A stretch of 64,000 bases of DNA from Anaeromyxobacter diazotrophicus. GTDB taxonomy: Bacteria; Myxococcota; Myxococcia; Myxococcales; Anaeromyxobacteraceae. This document shows, one piece after another, positions 18,023 through 26,554 of the stretch. The notes below the pieces were generated by a model. It worked only from the letters and a program-made list of their open reading frames with translations, made no database searches and had not been told where the DNA came from. Location: assembly GCF_013340205.1 (NCBI RefSeq), contig NZ_BJTG01000001.1, positions 1-64,000 of the forward strand. The letters are read 5' to 3'. Each line of letters begins with the position of its first letter. Position 1 is the stretch's first letter. Position numbers and translations under genes: made by a program.

Positions 18023-18538
18023 CTACTTCGTCGTCGTGTCGGAAGAAGAGCCCGAGGTGCCGGGAGAGGTCGAGGTCCCGGAGGACCCCGTGCTGCTCCC
18101 CGTGCTCCCGCTGGTCCCGGAGGAGCCCGCGCCGGTCGAGCCGCTCGAGCCCGAGGAGCCGGAGCCCATGGAGCCGCTCGAGCCCGTCGAGCCGGAGGTG
18201 CCGCTCGTGCCGTAGCTGCCGCCCGAAGACCCGCCGGTCGTGTCGCTGCCGGTGGACGCGCCCGAGCCGGTGCCGCCGAGGCCCGCGTCGCTGCCGCTCG
18301 TGCTGCCCGGGCTCCCCATGGACCCCGAGCTGCCGCTGCCGGTCCCGCCCATCGTGGACGAGCCGCTCGTGTCGGACCCCGTCGTGCCGCCGGTGCTCGA
18401 GGAGCCGGTGGAGCTGCCCGTCCCGCTCGTCCCCGTCCCGCCCGTGCCGCCCGTGCCGCCCGCACCCTGAGCGTAGGCCCCCGACGCGCCCGCCAGCGCC
18501 AGCGCCCCTGCCACGATCATCGTGTAGCTGAGCTTCAT
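18023..18538 (-). CDS. Secreted Gly/Ser/Thr-rich low-complexity protein
   Basis: 171 residues. The ATG at 18538 is preceded by GGAGAGGGGAAG. A clear Sec signal peptide (MKLSYTMIVAGALALAG, cleavage about residue 23 after A-Y-A) is followed by about 145 residues composed almost only of Gly, Ser and Thr with scattered Asp, Met, Tyr and Pro, in irregular G-T-G-G and S-S-G-S repeats. There is no Cys and no recognisable domain. It may be a surface, matrix or spore-coat type protein. The frame extends upstream to 18736 but that part lacks sense. The gap 18539-18815 shows no gene. Confidence 0.7.
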   Translation of the reverse strand: MKLSYTMIVAGALALAGASGAYAQGAGGTGGTGGTGTSGTGSSTGSSSTGGTTGSDTSGSSTMGGTGSGSSGSMGSPGSTSGSDAGLGGTGSGASTGSDTTGGSSGGSYGTSGTSGSTGSSGSMGSGSSGSSGSTGAGSSGTSGSTGSSTGSSGTSTSPGTSGSSSDTTTK

Positions 18539-18815
18539 GTGCTTCCCCTCTCCGTTGAGCTTGCCGGCCGCACCATGCGGCGGCTCGACGGCGAGGCGGG
18601 GGAATGCGAGCCGCGGCGCCGGGCGGCGAGCCCCCCCTCCGCACCCGGGGAGCTCCCCTCCGGCGCCGCGGTCAGGCGAGCGATCTCTCGCTTTGCCCGG
18701 CACTCCTCCGTCGCGCGTCGCGGGTAAGCTGCGCACGCGCCGCCGGCCGACAACCGCCGGCCGGCGCCGCGGCGAGCGGGCGCCCGCGCGGCGGCGCGGC
18801 CGTACGGAGGCGCGA

Positions 18816-19532
18816 TCAGCGCGCGAGGGTGCGCGCGACGCGCGCGAGCGCCGCCGTCCACAGGCGCGCCTCGCGCGCGGACAGGCGCGCGCGCCGCAGC
18901 GTGTCCGCGAGATCGCGCACCGCGTGGCGCTCCGGCCCGGCGAGGAAGCGGCCGCCGCGCAGCACCTCCCGCAGCCGCTCCTCCACGCGCGCGACGTCGG
19001 CGTCCGTGGCGGGGGCGGCCCGTGGCGCCGGGGCGCGCGGCGCCGCGGCGAGCGCGGCCTCGCGCAGCGACCAGCAGTAGAGGAGCGCCGCCTGGGCCAG
19101 GTTGAGCGAGGGCTGCGCCGCCTCGGCGGGGATGGCGGAGAGCTCGTGGCAGCGGAGGGCGTCGGCGTTGCTGAGCCCGCTGCGCTCGTCGCCGAAGACG
19201 AGCGCGGTGCGGGCGGGCGCGCGCGCCACCGCCTCGCGCGCGAGCTCCGCCGGTCCGAGCCGGCGCCGGCCTGGCACCCGGCGCGGGGTGGTCCCGACCA
19301 CCCAGGCGCAGTCCGCCACCGCCTCCTCCAGCGTGGCGCAGCGCCGCACGGACTCGAGCAGGTCGCCCGCGTGGACGGCCAGCCGCCGCGCCGGCGCGAG
19401 GTCCTCGACCCGCGGCGCCACCAGCGCCCAGTCGTCGAGGCCGAAGTTCTTCATGGCGCGGGCGACCGCGCCGACGTTCTCGGCGTTGCGGGGTCCGAGG
19501 AGCACGAGGCGGACGGGCGGCGCCGCGCTCAC
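18816..19532 (-). CDS. TrmJ-type SpoU RNA 2'-O-methyltransferase
   Basis: 238 residues from a GTG that overlaps the TGA of the upstream HAD gene (GTGA, 4 bp), indicating translational coupling. The SPOUT knot motifs are present: LGPRNAENVGAVARAMKNFG at the N-terminus (motif 1), LVFGDERSGLSN (motif 2) and PSLNLAQAALLYCW (motif 3). The C-terminal ~70 residues form the helical extension seen in TrmJ. TrmJ methylates the ribose of position 32 in several tRNAs. TrmJ fits better than TrmH because of the motif spacing and this tail, but substrate specificity is inferred. Confidence 0.85.
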   Translation of the reverse strand: MSAAPPVRLVLLGPRNAENVGAVARAMKNFGLDDWALVAPRVEDLAPARRLAVHAGDLLESVRRCATLEEAVADCAWVVGTTPRRVPGRRRLGPAELAREAVARAPARTALVFGDERSGLSNADALRCHELSAIPAEAAQPSLNLAQAALLYCWSLREAALAAAPRAPAPRAAPATDADVARVEERLREVLRGGRFLAGPERHAVRDLADTLRRARLSAREARLWTAALARVARTLAR

Positions 19533-20200
19533 GCCGCGGCGCTCCGGGCGGCGAGCCGCGCCACGAGCGCGGGCAGCCCGGAGACGTCCTCGAGCAGGTG
19601 CGCCGGGCCGTGGGCGAGGAGGACCTCGCGCGAGGCCGCGCCCCAGAGCGCCGCGACCGTCGTCACCCCCGCGGCGCGGCCGGCCTGGAGGTCCACCGGC
19701 GCGTCCCCGAGGAAGAGCGCCTCGGTGGCGGGGCGGCCGAGCCTGGCGAGCGCGAGCAGCACCGGCGCCGGGTCCGGCTTGTGCTCGGGGCAGCTGTCGG
19801 CCGCCACCACGGTCTGGACGAAGGGCGCGAGGCCCACCAGCTCGAGCGCGCGCTGGGCGGTGTCGCCCAGCTTGCCGGTCACGACGCCCACCCGGTGGCC
19901 CGCGGCCGCGACCGCGCGCACCGCCTCCACCGCACCGGGGAAGGCGCGCGTCATCCGGTCGTGGTGCTCGCGCTGGTAGGCGCGGTAGCGCGCCAGGATG
20001 GCGTCGAGATCCTCGGGGCCGGTGGCGTACGGGGCCAGCTGGACCCGGAGCGGCTGGCCGATGCCGGCGAGCCACTCCGCCTCGCTCGGGCGGCGGGCGC
20101 GCCCCTCGAAGGCGGCGCCTACGGACTGCAAGATGAACGGGACGGTGTCGACGAGCGTGCCGTCGAGGTCGAGCAGCACGGCCAGGGAGCGGGCAGTCAC
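19529..20200 (-). CDS. HAD-superfamily phosphatase, phosphoglycolate phosphatase-like
   Basis: 223 residues. The GTG at 20200 gives the usual short lead-in to motif I D-L-D-G-T-L, with catalytic Asp11 and Asp13. Motif II is the Thr in VVTGK, motif III the Lys in EHKPDP, and motif IV the acidic FLGDAPVD. The helical cap inserted after motif I is of the Gph/PpaX type, which removes 2-phosphoglycolate or pyrophosphate. The frame remains open upstream to 20320 but begins with a non-conserved tail. It is the first gene of a coupled pair with the TrmJ-like gene. Confidence 0.82.
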   Translation of the reverse strand: MTARSLAVLLDLDGTLVDTVPFILQSVGAAFEGRARRPSEAEWLAGIGQPLRVQLAPYATGPEDLDAILARYRAYQREHHDRMTRAFPGAVEAVRAVAAAGHRVGVVTGKLGDTAQRALELVGLAPFVQTVVAADSCPEHKPDPAPVLLALARLGRPATEALFLGDAPVDLQAGRAAGVTTVAALWGAASREVLLAHGPAHLLEDVSGLPALVARLAARSAAA

Positions 20201-20253
20201 GGGGCGGCAGCGTAGCGGCGAGCGCCCCCGCGGGCCAGCGCACCGGGGCTCGG

Positions 20254-20268
20254 AAGGAGTCACTCCTT
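20254..20268. promoter_or_regulatory. 15-bp perfect palindrome between divergent genes
   Basis: AAGGAGT-C-ACTCCTT lies in the 156-bp space between the HAD gene (start 20200, minus) and the cytochrome gene (start 20357, plus). It is AT-richer than its surroundings, which makes chance less likely. An operator for a dimeric regulator of one or both genes is the simplest reading; I cannot name the regulator. Confidence 0.5.
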
Positions 20269-20356
20269 TGTCGCTGGTCAAGGAAACGCCCGCCCGCCCG
20301 CTCGTAGAGTGGCGCGCCAAACCGGCCTACGGCCGGCCCCCCCGGGAGGAAGCACC

Positions 20357-20932
20357 ATGTCTGCCGTCCGCAAGCTCGTCATCGCTCTCTGCACGCTCGC
20401 CCCCGCTGCGGCCTTCGCCGCCGGCGGCCACGACGCCGTCGGGTGCGGCGGCTGCCACTCGCTCCACGCCGCCAAGGGCGAGATCATCTTCGCCGTCCAG
20501 CCCAACACCAAGTACCTGAACCCCAAGACCAAGCAGCCGTACGGCGGGACGACCGCCCTCTGCCTCGCCTGCCACCAGGACACCGACAAGGGCGGGCAGG
20601 GCTTCGCGCCCGTCTCCCAGCACTCCAGCCACCCGTTCGGCCTCGCCTCGGTGAACCCGAAGGTCGCGAAGGTCCCCGCCGAGCTGCTGCGCGACGGCCG
20701 CTTCGAGTGCATCGGCTGCCACGACCCGCACCCGTCGAACCCGTACTACAAGTACCTGCGCGTCGACACCAAGGGCGGCAAGGAGATGGACAACTTCTGC
20801 GCCGCCTGCCACGCCATGAAGGCCGACGGCTCCGCCGCCCAGAAGGCGACGTTCTTCAGCAGCATGGACGAGCGCGGCACCCGCACCGCCGCCGCGGCCG
20901 CCGAGCCCGCCGCGCCGAAGAAGAAGAAGTAG
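20357..20932 (+). CDS. Periplasmic tetrahaem c-type cytochrome
   Basis: 191 residues. The signal peptide ends near residue 22 (AAAFA-AGG). There are four CxxCH haem sites, at Cys30-His34, Cys69-His73, Cys118-His122 and Cys148-His152. Several distal histidines (H37, H89, H92, H125) could serve as second axial ligands. The C-terminus is Ala-rich and ends in a lysine run. Spacing and size fit a periplasmic electron shuttle such as those used for metal or quinol-linked respiration. It is a single-gene unit, with an own ribosome-binding site (GGAGGAAG) and an intrinsic terminator directly after it. Confidence 0.88.
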   Translation: MSAVRKLVIALCTLAPAAAFAAGGHDAVGCGGCHSLHAAKGEIIFAVQPNTKYLNPKTKQPYGGTTALCLACHQDTDKGGQGFAPVSQHSSHPFGLASVNPKVAKVPAELLRDGRFECIGCHDPHPSNPYYKYLRVDTKGGKEMDNFCAACHAMKADGSAAQKATFFSSMDERGTRTAAAAAEPAAPKKKK

Positions 20933-20972
20933 CGGCTTCACCGAGGCGTGGGCCAGCTCCCGCGCCGACCCG

Positions 20973-21006
20973 AAGGGCTCCCCTCCGCGGGAGCCCTTCT
21001 CGTTTT
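20973..21006 (+). terminator. Intrinsic terminator of the tetrahaem cytochrome gene
   Basis: A perfect 10-bp stem (20973-20982 with 20989-20998) with a 6-base loop is followed by TCTCGTTTT. This is one of two textbook rho-independent terminators in the window. Confidence 0.9.
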
Positions 21007-21075
21007 CCCCTCCGCGGCCGCCGGACCACCTCCGCCCACCCGCCCCCCCGGGCGCGGCGGAGCCGCATCTGGTAG

Positions 21076-21732
21076 ATGGGGCGCGGCCGCCCCATGCTCG
21101 AGCACCCTTTCCAGACCGCCGTCGGCTTCGACCTGGCGGCCATCTTCCTCTTCGCCATCACCGGCGCGCTCGCGGGCGTGCGCAAGGGGTACGACCTCGT
21201 CGGCGCCGCCGTGCTCGCGCTGGTGACGGCGCTCGCGGGCGGCCTCCTGCGCGACATCCTGCTGCAGCGCGGGACCCCGGTGCTGCTGACCGACGGGCGC
21301 TACCTCTCGGCGGTGCTGCTCGGCACGGCGGCCGTGGCGGTGGCGCGCGGGCACCTGCACCGGCTGCGGCTCGTCATCCTCCTGGTGGACGCGCTCGGGC
21401 TCGGCATCTACGGCGTGGTGGGGGCGCAGAAGGCGCTCGCGGCCGGCCTGCCCCTCACCACCGCGCTCCTCCTCGGCACCATCAACGCGGTCGGCGGGGG
21501 CCTGGTGCGCGACCTGCTCACGGGCGAGGAGCCGCTCATCTTCAAGCCGGGCGAGTGGTACGCGCTCTCGTCGGTGGCGGGCTGCGGCGCGTTCCTGGCC
21601 TGCGTGGCGGGCGCGCACCTCGACCCTCGCCCCGCCGCGCTGGTCGGGATCGCCGTAGCCTTCTCGACCCGCCTGCTCTCGATCCGCCTCGGCTGGAGGA
21701 CCGGCCCGCTGTCCGTCGAGCGGGACGCCTGA
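21076..21732 (+). CDS. TRIC/UPF0126-family membrane protein
   Basis: 218 residues (212 if the internal ATG at 21094 is used, which begins nearer to the conserved part). It has seven predicted membrane helices in two similar halves, each with a Gly-rich G-G-[LG]-x-R-D motif (AGGLLRDILL and GGGLVRDLLTG). This duplicated glycine-rich pattern defines the bacterial YadS/YicG family, homologous to trimeric intracellular cation channels; purified members conduct K+ or Na+. The physiological role is unknown. The gene stands alone after the cytochrome terminator. Confidence 0.82.
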   Translation: MGRGRPMLEHPFQTAVGFDLAAIFLFAITGALAGVRKGYDLVGAAVLALVTALAGGLLRDILLQRGTPVLLTDGRYLSAVLLGTAAVAVARGHLHRLRLVILLVDALGLGIYGVVGAQKALAAGLPLTTALLLGTINAVGGGLVRDLLTGEEPLIFKPGEWYALSSVAGCGAFLACVAGAHLDPRPAALVGIAVAFSTRLLSIRLGWRTGPLSVERDA

Positions 21733-21828
21733 CGGCCGGGCGCGCCCCCTCCGGCGCCCGCCTGCCCGCCCGCCGGGGGGTCGCCGGCGCGCCGTCGCGA
21801 CCTCACGTTGGAGCGCGGAGGTCTCGCC

Positions 21829-22380
21829 ATGCGCCCGCTCGCCCTCATCCTGCTCGCCGCGCTCCCGGCCGCGGCCCAGCAGCAGGCGGTCCCGGGCTCC
21901 GTGCGTGCCGACCGCGCCGCCGTCGAGGTGCTCCCGCCGAAGCCGGGGGCCACGGAGCTCCGCACCCCGGAGGGCTTCCTCCGGCTCGAGGGCGGCCCGC
22001 CGCTGGCCGGGACGGGCACGTTCGGCGTCTACCCCGCGGGCTCGCGCATGCCTCCGCCGCCGGCGCTCGTCGCCGGCGCCGCGCGGGCGCAGGCGTCCGA
22101 CGCGGCCGTGGCCGCGCCGCCCGCGAAGCCCGGCGAGCCCTGCCGCCCCGAGCGCGCGCGGTACCTGCGGCGGCTGCTCTACATGTCGGGCATCGACCTC
22201 GCGGATCCGGTCGGGTTCCTCGACGGGCTCGCCGGGCGCGAGGGGGCGGCGGGGTCGTTCCTGTTCACCGCGTACGGGCTCCTGCCCGGCGTCGATCCCA
22301 TCCGGCCGCTCGCGTGGGACTTCGAGCTCCAGTCGCTCGCGCGTGAGCTCGCGGCGTGCCAGCGCGCCCGCGCGCCGTGA
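21829..22380 (+). CDS. Exported protein of unknown function
   Basis: 183 residues. The ATG at 21829 follows GGAGG and starts a signal peptide (RPLALILLAALPAAAQ, cleavage about 17-18). The middle is Pro/Ala/Gly-rich. The C-terminal third is better structured, with Cys in EPCRPERARYL, DPVGFLDGL and a last Cys at AACQRA, so a disulfide is possible. I do not recognise a family. It precedes aceK by 93 bp on the same strand. Confidence 0.6.
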   Translation: MRPLALILLAALPAAAQQQAVPGSVRADRAAVEVLPPKPGATELRTPEGFLRLEGGPPLAGTGTFGVYPAGSRMPPPPALVAGAARAQASDAAVAAPPAKPGEPCRPERARYLRRLLYMSGIDLADPVGFLDGLAGREGAAGSFLFTAYGLLPGVDPIRPLAWDFELQSLARELAACQRARAP

Positions 22381-22473
22381 CGGCCGCGCTCGCCTGAAGC
22401 CGCGCCCCGCCGCGGCCCCGCCCGGCAGGGGCTCGGCCTCGCCGCGGGCGTTATGGCCCTGGTCGGAGGGTCG

Positions 22474-24228
22474 ATGCTCCACGAGTCGCACGCCGAGTCG
22501 CACGCCGAGCTGGCGCAGTGGGGCGCCGCCTCGGTGCGGGAGTCCTTCGCCTCGTACCAGGCCGAGTTCAAGCACATCACGCGCCGCGCCCGGCTGCGCT
22601 TCGAGGCGCGCGACTGGCGCGGGGCGCAGGCGGACGCGCTGGAGCGGCTCGAGCTCCGGACGCGCGCCGTGGCCCGGGCGGGGAGCGAGCTCAGGGGCGT
22701 GCTCGGGACCGCCGCCGCCGACCCCGTCCTGCGCGAGCAGATGAAGGCCGAGTTCGAGCGCGAGCTGGCGGATCGGCCCGACCCGGAGCTGGCGAAGACC
22801 TTCTTCAACTCGGTGACGCGGCGGCTCTTCGGGACCGTCGGGGTGAACCCTCGCGCCGAGTTCGTCAGCGCCGACGTCGAGACGTCCCCGGCCGCCGGGG
22901 GCCCGCCGGTGCACACCGCCTACCCTCTGCAGGGGTCGAGCGAGGCGGTGATCCGCGCCATCCTCGCCGAGCACGCGTTCACGGCGCCGTTCCGCGACCT
23001 CGGGGCGGACGCGCGGCTGGCCGCCGCGGAGCTGGACGCCCACCTCCGCGCCTCGGACGACCCGCGGCCGGCCGAGGCCCTGGAGGTCCTGAAGCCCGTC
23101 TTCTTCCGCGGCAAGGGCGCCTACCTGGTGGGCCGCGTCCGCCGCGGCGCGTCCTTCGCGCCGGTGGTGCTGGCGCTGCTGCACGAGGAGGGCGGGGTGT
23201 TCCTCGACGCGGTGCTGCTCGGCGCCCACGACGCGAGCATCGTCTTCAGCTTCACCCGCTCCTACTTCCACGTGGACGCCGAGCGCCCGAGCGAGGTGAT
23301 CGCCTTCCTCCGGACGATCCTCCCGCAGAAGCCGCTCTCCGAGCTCTACATCGCCATCGGCCACAACAAGCACGGCAAGACCGTGCTCTACCGCGAGCTG
23401 GTCGCGCACCTGGCGCGCACCACCGACCGGTTCGAGCTGGCGCGCGGCGACCGCGGGATGGTGATGATCGTGTTCACCCTCCCCTCGCTCGACGTGGTGT
23501 TCAAGGTCATCCGCGACCGGTTCGCGCCGCCGAAGAACGTCACGCGGCAGGAGGTCATGCAGAAGTACGCGCTGGTGTTCCGGCACGACCGCGCTGGCCG
23601 GCTCGTCGACGCCCAGGAGTTCGAGCACCTCGTCTTCGACCGGTCCCGCTTCGCGCCCGAGCTCCTCCAGGAGCTCCTGGCCGAGTCGGGCGACACGGCG
23701 CGGGTGGAGGGGGATCGCGTCTTCATCCGGCACCTGTACGCCGAGCGCCGGGTGAGCCCGCTCAACCTGTTCATCCGGGAGCGCGACGAGTGGACCGCCC
23801 GCGACGCGCTGCTCGACTACGGCCAGGCGCTGCGGGATCTCGCCGCCACCAACACCTTCCCGGGCGACCTGCTGCTCAAGAACTTCGGCGTCACCCGCAC
23901 CGGGCGCGTCATCTTCTACGACTACGACGAGCTGTGCCTCGTCACCGACTGCAACTTCAGGGACCTGCCCGCCCCGCGCGACGACGACGAGGCCTGGTCC
24001 GGCGAGCCCACCTTCTACGTCGGCGAGGACGACGTCTTCCCCGAGGAGTTCCTGGCCTTCCTGGGCCTCCCCGAGCAGCTCCGCGGCGCCTTCGTGGCCG
24101 CCCACGGGGAGATCCTCACCGCCGCCTTCTGGCGCCGCATGCAGGCGCGCCACCGGGCCGGCGACATCGTCGACATCTTCCCGTACCGGGAGGCGCAGCG
24201 GCTGCGGCACGGGAGAGGGCGGGGGTGA
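22474..24228 (+). CDS. aceK: Isocitrate dehydrogenase kinase/phosphatase
   Basis: 584 residues, the usual size. AceK both phosphorylates and dephosphorylates isocitrate dehydrogenase and so splits carbon between the TCA cycle and the glyoxylate bypass. The N-terminal regulatory region has the family opening (YQAEFKHITRRARLRFEARDW). The kinase-like core shows IGHNKHGKT with Lys302 near the ATP site, GMVMIVFTLPSLDVVFKVI, and DAQEFEHLVF. I chose ATG 22474 because GGAGG lies 5 bases before it; the ATG at 22453 has no such site. Neither aceA/aceB nor icd is in the window. Confidence 0.92.
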   Translation: MLHESHAESHAELAQWGAASVRESFASYQAEFKHITRRARLRFEARDWRGAQADALERLELRTRAVARAGSELRGVLGTAAADPVLREQMKAEFERELADRPDPELAKTFFNSVTRRLFGTVGVNPRAEFVSADVETSPAAGGPPVHTAYPLQGSSEAVIRAILAEHAFTAPFRDLGADARLAAAELDAHLRASDDPRPAEALEVLKPVFFRGKGAYLVGRVRRGASFAPVVLALLHEEGGVFLDAVLLGAHDASIVFSFTRSYFHVDAERPSEVIAFLRTILPQKPLSELYIAIGHNKHGKTVLYRELVAHLARTTDRFELARGDRGMVMIVFTLPSLDVVFKVIRDRFAPPKNVTRQEVMQKYALVFRHDRAGRLVDAQEFEHLVFDRSRFAPELLQELLAESGDTARVEGDRVFIRHLYAERRVSPLNLFIRERDEWTARDALLDYGQALRDLAATNTFPGDLLLKNFGVTRTGRVIFYDYDELCLVTDCNFRDLPAPRDDDEAWSGEPTFYVGEDDVFPEEFLAFLGLPEQLRGAFVAAHGEILTAAFWRRMQARHRAGDIVDIFPYREAQRLRHGRGRG

Positions 24229-24270
24229 GCGGAGGGCCCGCGGGGCGAGGGAGGTGCTACCTTCGCGCGC

Positions 24271-25008
24271 GTGAACCTGATCCTCCTCGAGCCCTCCGAG
24301 CTCTCCCCCGCCGGCGCGCTGCGGCTCACGGGGCGGCGCGCCGCGCACGTGCTCGAGGTGCTGCGGCCCTCGGTCGGCGATCGGCTCCAGGTCGGGGTGG
24401 CGGGCGGCCTCCTCGGGACGGGCGAGGTCCTCGCGCTCGCGCCGGACTCGGTCACGCTCCAGGTCCGGCTCGAGCGGGCGCCCCCGCCGCGCGCGCCGGT
24501 CGACCTCCTCCTCGCGCTGCCCCGGCCCAAGATCCTGCGCAAGGTGCTGCACGCCGCGGCCGCCATGGGGGTCGGGCGCCTCGTGCTCCTCGGCAGCTGG
24601 CGCGTCGAGAAGAGCTACTTCGGCTCGCCGCTGCTCGAGGCCGGCGCGCTCGACGCGGAGCTGCGGCTCGGGCTCGAGCAGGGCCGCGACACCGTGGCGC
24701 CGGAGGTGCTGCTGCGGCGGCGCTTCAAGCCGTTCGTCGAGGACGAGCTCGACGCCGCGTTCCCGGGCGCACAGCGGCTGCTGGCGCACCCGGCGGCGGC
24801 GGGGCCGCTCGAGGCCCTCGCGCCGCGGGCGCCGCGGGCGGTGGTGGCGGTGGGGCCCGAGGGCGGCTGGACGCCCTACGAGGCGGACGCGCTGGCCCGC
24901 CACGGGTTCGAGGGCTTCTCGCTCGGCCCGCGCGTCCTGCGCGTGGACGCCGCCGTCCCCTACGTCGCGGGCCAGGTGGAGCTGTGGATCCGGACGGGGT
25001 CCCGCTGA
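24271..25008 (+). CDS. rsmE: 16S rRNA (uracil1498-N3)-methyltransferase
   Basis: 245 residues from GTG. The PUA-like N-terminal domain (H-V-L-E-V-L-R) is followed by a SPOUT fold: LALPRPKILRKVLHAAAAMGV, the SAM-binding GPEGGW near residue 194, and SLGPRVLRVDAAVP at the C-terminus. RsmE methylates U1498 of 16S rRNA in the assembled 30S subunit. It lies 42 bp after aceK with no functional link apparent. Confidence 0.92.
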   Translation: MNLILLEPSELSPAGALRLTGRRAAHVLEVLRPSVGDRLQVGVAGGLLGTGEVLALAPDSVTLQVRLERAPPPRAPVDLLLALPRPKILRKVLHAAAAMGVGRLVLLGSWRVEKSYFGSPLLEAGALDAELRLGLEQGRDTVAPEVLLRRRFKPFVEDELDAAFPGAQRLLAHPAAAGPLEALAPRAPRAVVAVGPEGGWTPYEADALARHGFEGFSLGPRVLRVDAAVPYVAGQVELWIRTGSR

Positions 25009-25137
25009 CCGCCGCCGGCGCCGCCCGCCAGCGTGGGTCTTTCGGGGCGCGCGCGGGGCCCCGCGGCACGTTCCAGGGGCTCCACGCGTCTTCCCCGCAT
25101 GCCCACCGTGTGGACCGTCGAGCCCGAGGAGCGCGTC

Positions 25138-25515
25138 ATGTGGAACGGGTATCGCCTGCTCGTGGTGGAGGACGATCTCGAGCTGTGCGAGAGCATCGCC
25201 GAGGTCCTGCGGCTCACCGGCTACGAGGTGGAGACCGCGCTCGACGCCGAGACCGCGCTGGCGATGCTGCGCGGCGCGCCCGCGCCCGACGCCATCGTGC
25301 TCGACCTGGTGCTCCCCACCATGAGCGCCTCGGAGCTCGTCGCCGCGCTCGACCGTGCGCCGGCCCTCGTGCTCATGAGCGGCCTCGCGCAGCCGCGCGC
25401 CAGCGCCTTTCCGCCCGGCGACGTCCTCTTGAAGCCGTTCGGGGCCGAGCAGCTGCTGTCGCGGGTGGCGCGCGCCTGCGGCCACCTCGGCGGCGAGGAC
25501 GCCGCGGCGCCCTGA
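25138..25515 (+). CDS. Single-domain response regulator
   Basis: 125 residues: only a CheY-like receiver. The acidic pair is Glu11-Asp12-Asp13, the phospho-acceptor Asp56 (VLDLVLP), Ser in LMSG replaces the usual Thr/Ser position, and Lys sits in LLKPFG. GAGGAG precedes the ATG at 25138; starts further up would add a non-conserved tail. It ends 6 bp before the convergent map gene. The output must be through protein contact; the partner kinase is unknown, although a PAS kinase starts 2.6 kb away. Confidence 0.82.
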   Translation: MWNGYRLLVVEDDLELCESIAEVLRLTGYEVETALDAETALAMLRGAPAPDAIVLDLVLPTMSASELVAALDRAPALVLMSGLAQPRASAFPPGDVLLKPFGAEQLLSRVARACGHLGGEDAAAP

Positions 25516-25521
25516 GGCCGG

Positions 25522-26505
25522 TCAGCGCACCTGCGCCACCGCCGGCTCGGCCGGCGCGACGGTCAGGATCTCGGCCCCATCCCGCGTCACCACCAGGGTG
25601 TGCTCGTACTGCGCCGCGCGCTGGCCGTCGACGGTCGAGGCGGTCCAGCCGTCCGGCCACACCACGTGCTCCGGGCGGCCCATGGTGAGCATGGGCTCGA
25701 TGGTGAAGACCATGCCCTCCTCGAGGACCGTGCGCGCGCGCGGCTCGTAGTAGTGCAGCACCTGCGGCTCCATGTGGAAGTCCTCTCCGATGCCGTGACC
25801 GCAGAAGGCGCGCACCACGCCGTACCCGTGCGCCGCGGCGTGCTTCTCGATGGCGCGCCCGATGTCGGAGATGGGCCGCCCCGGGCGGACCGCGGAGATG
25901 CCGAGCTCGAGGCACTCGCGCGTCACGCGCAGCAGCCGCTGCGAGGCCTCGTCGATCTTCCCGACCGGGTAGGTGGCGGAGCAGTCGCCGTGCATGCCGT
26001 CGAGGTAGATGGTGACGTCGAGGTTCACGATGTCGCCGTCCTCGAGCGGCCGCGAGTCCGGGATGCCGTGCAGGATGACCTCGTTCACCGAGGTGCAGAG
26101 CGACTTCGGGAACCCGTGGTAGTTGAGCGTGCTCGGGTAGCCGCCGCGCGCCAGGTACGCCTGGTGCACGACGCCGTCGATGGCGTCGGTGGTGACGCCG
26201 GGCCGGAGCGCGCGCGCCCCCTCCGCCAGCACCTCGGCCGCCGCCCGGCAGGCGCGGCGGATCCGCTCGAGGCGCAGCCGGGGGTCCGCCACGCGCGGCG
26301 CGGAGCGCGGCCGGCCGGTGAGCGCGTAGCTCGGCCGCGGGATCTCCGGCGGGACCGCCCGGCGCGGGGAGACGACGCCCGGCCGCACCGCACCGGGGCG
26401 GACGGGCGAGCCCGGTCCGGCCGCCAGGTCGGCCTCGCGGTGGCAGCGCTTGTACTTCTGGCCGCTGCCGCACCAGCAGAGATCGTTCGCGCCCGGCTTG
26501 CCCAC
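25522..26505 (-). CDS. map: Type I methionine aminopeptidase with N-terminal SEC-C zinc finger
   Basis: 327 residues. Residues 5-25 are a SEC-C motif (C-W-C-G-S-G-x-K-Y-K-R-C-H: Cys10, Cys12, Cys21, His22), as found at the SecA C-terminus, where it binds zinc and the ribosome. A Pro/Arg-rich linker leads to the catalytic pita-bread domain (about 75-320) with metal ligands Asp163, Asp174, His237, Glu270 and Glu301, and His146 in ILHGIP. It removes the initiator Met from nascent proteins. The finger probably helps ribosome docking, as proposed for extended MAPs. Confidence 0.93.
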   Translation of the reverse strand: MGKPGANDLCWCGSGQKYKRCHREADLAAGPGSPVRPGAVRPGVVSPRRAVPPEIPRPSYALTGRPRSAPRVADPRLRLERIRRACRAAAEVLAEGARALRPGVTTDAIDGVVHQAYLARGGYPSTLNYHGFPKSLCTSVNEVILHGIPDSRPLEDGDIVNLDVTIYLDGMHGDCSATYPVGKIDEASQRLLRVTRECLELGISAVRPGRPISDIGRAIEKHAAAHGYGVVRAFCGHGIGEDFHMEPQVLHYYEPRARTVLEEGMVFTIEPMLTMGRPEHVVWPDGWTASTVDGQRAAQYEHTLVVTRDGAEILTVAPAEPAVAQVR

Positions 26506-26554
26506 CCCCCAGGTGTAACCGAGGTCCGCGAGCGACGCCAGGCGCGAGCGCGCC

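Noticed and set aside
18240-18470. Pro/Val-rich plus-strand frame
   Set aside because: It is the antisense of the Gly/Ser/Thr-rich secreted protein, which has a signal peptide and ribosome-binding site.
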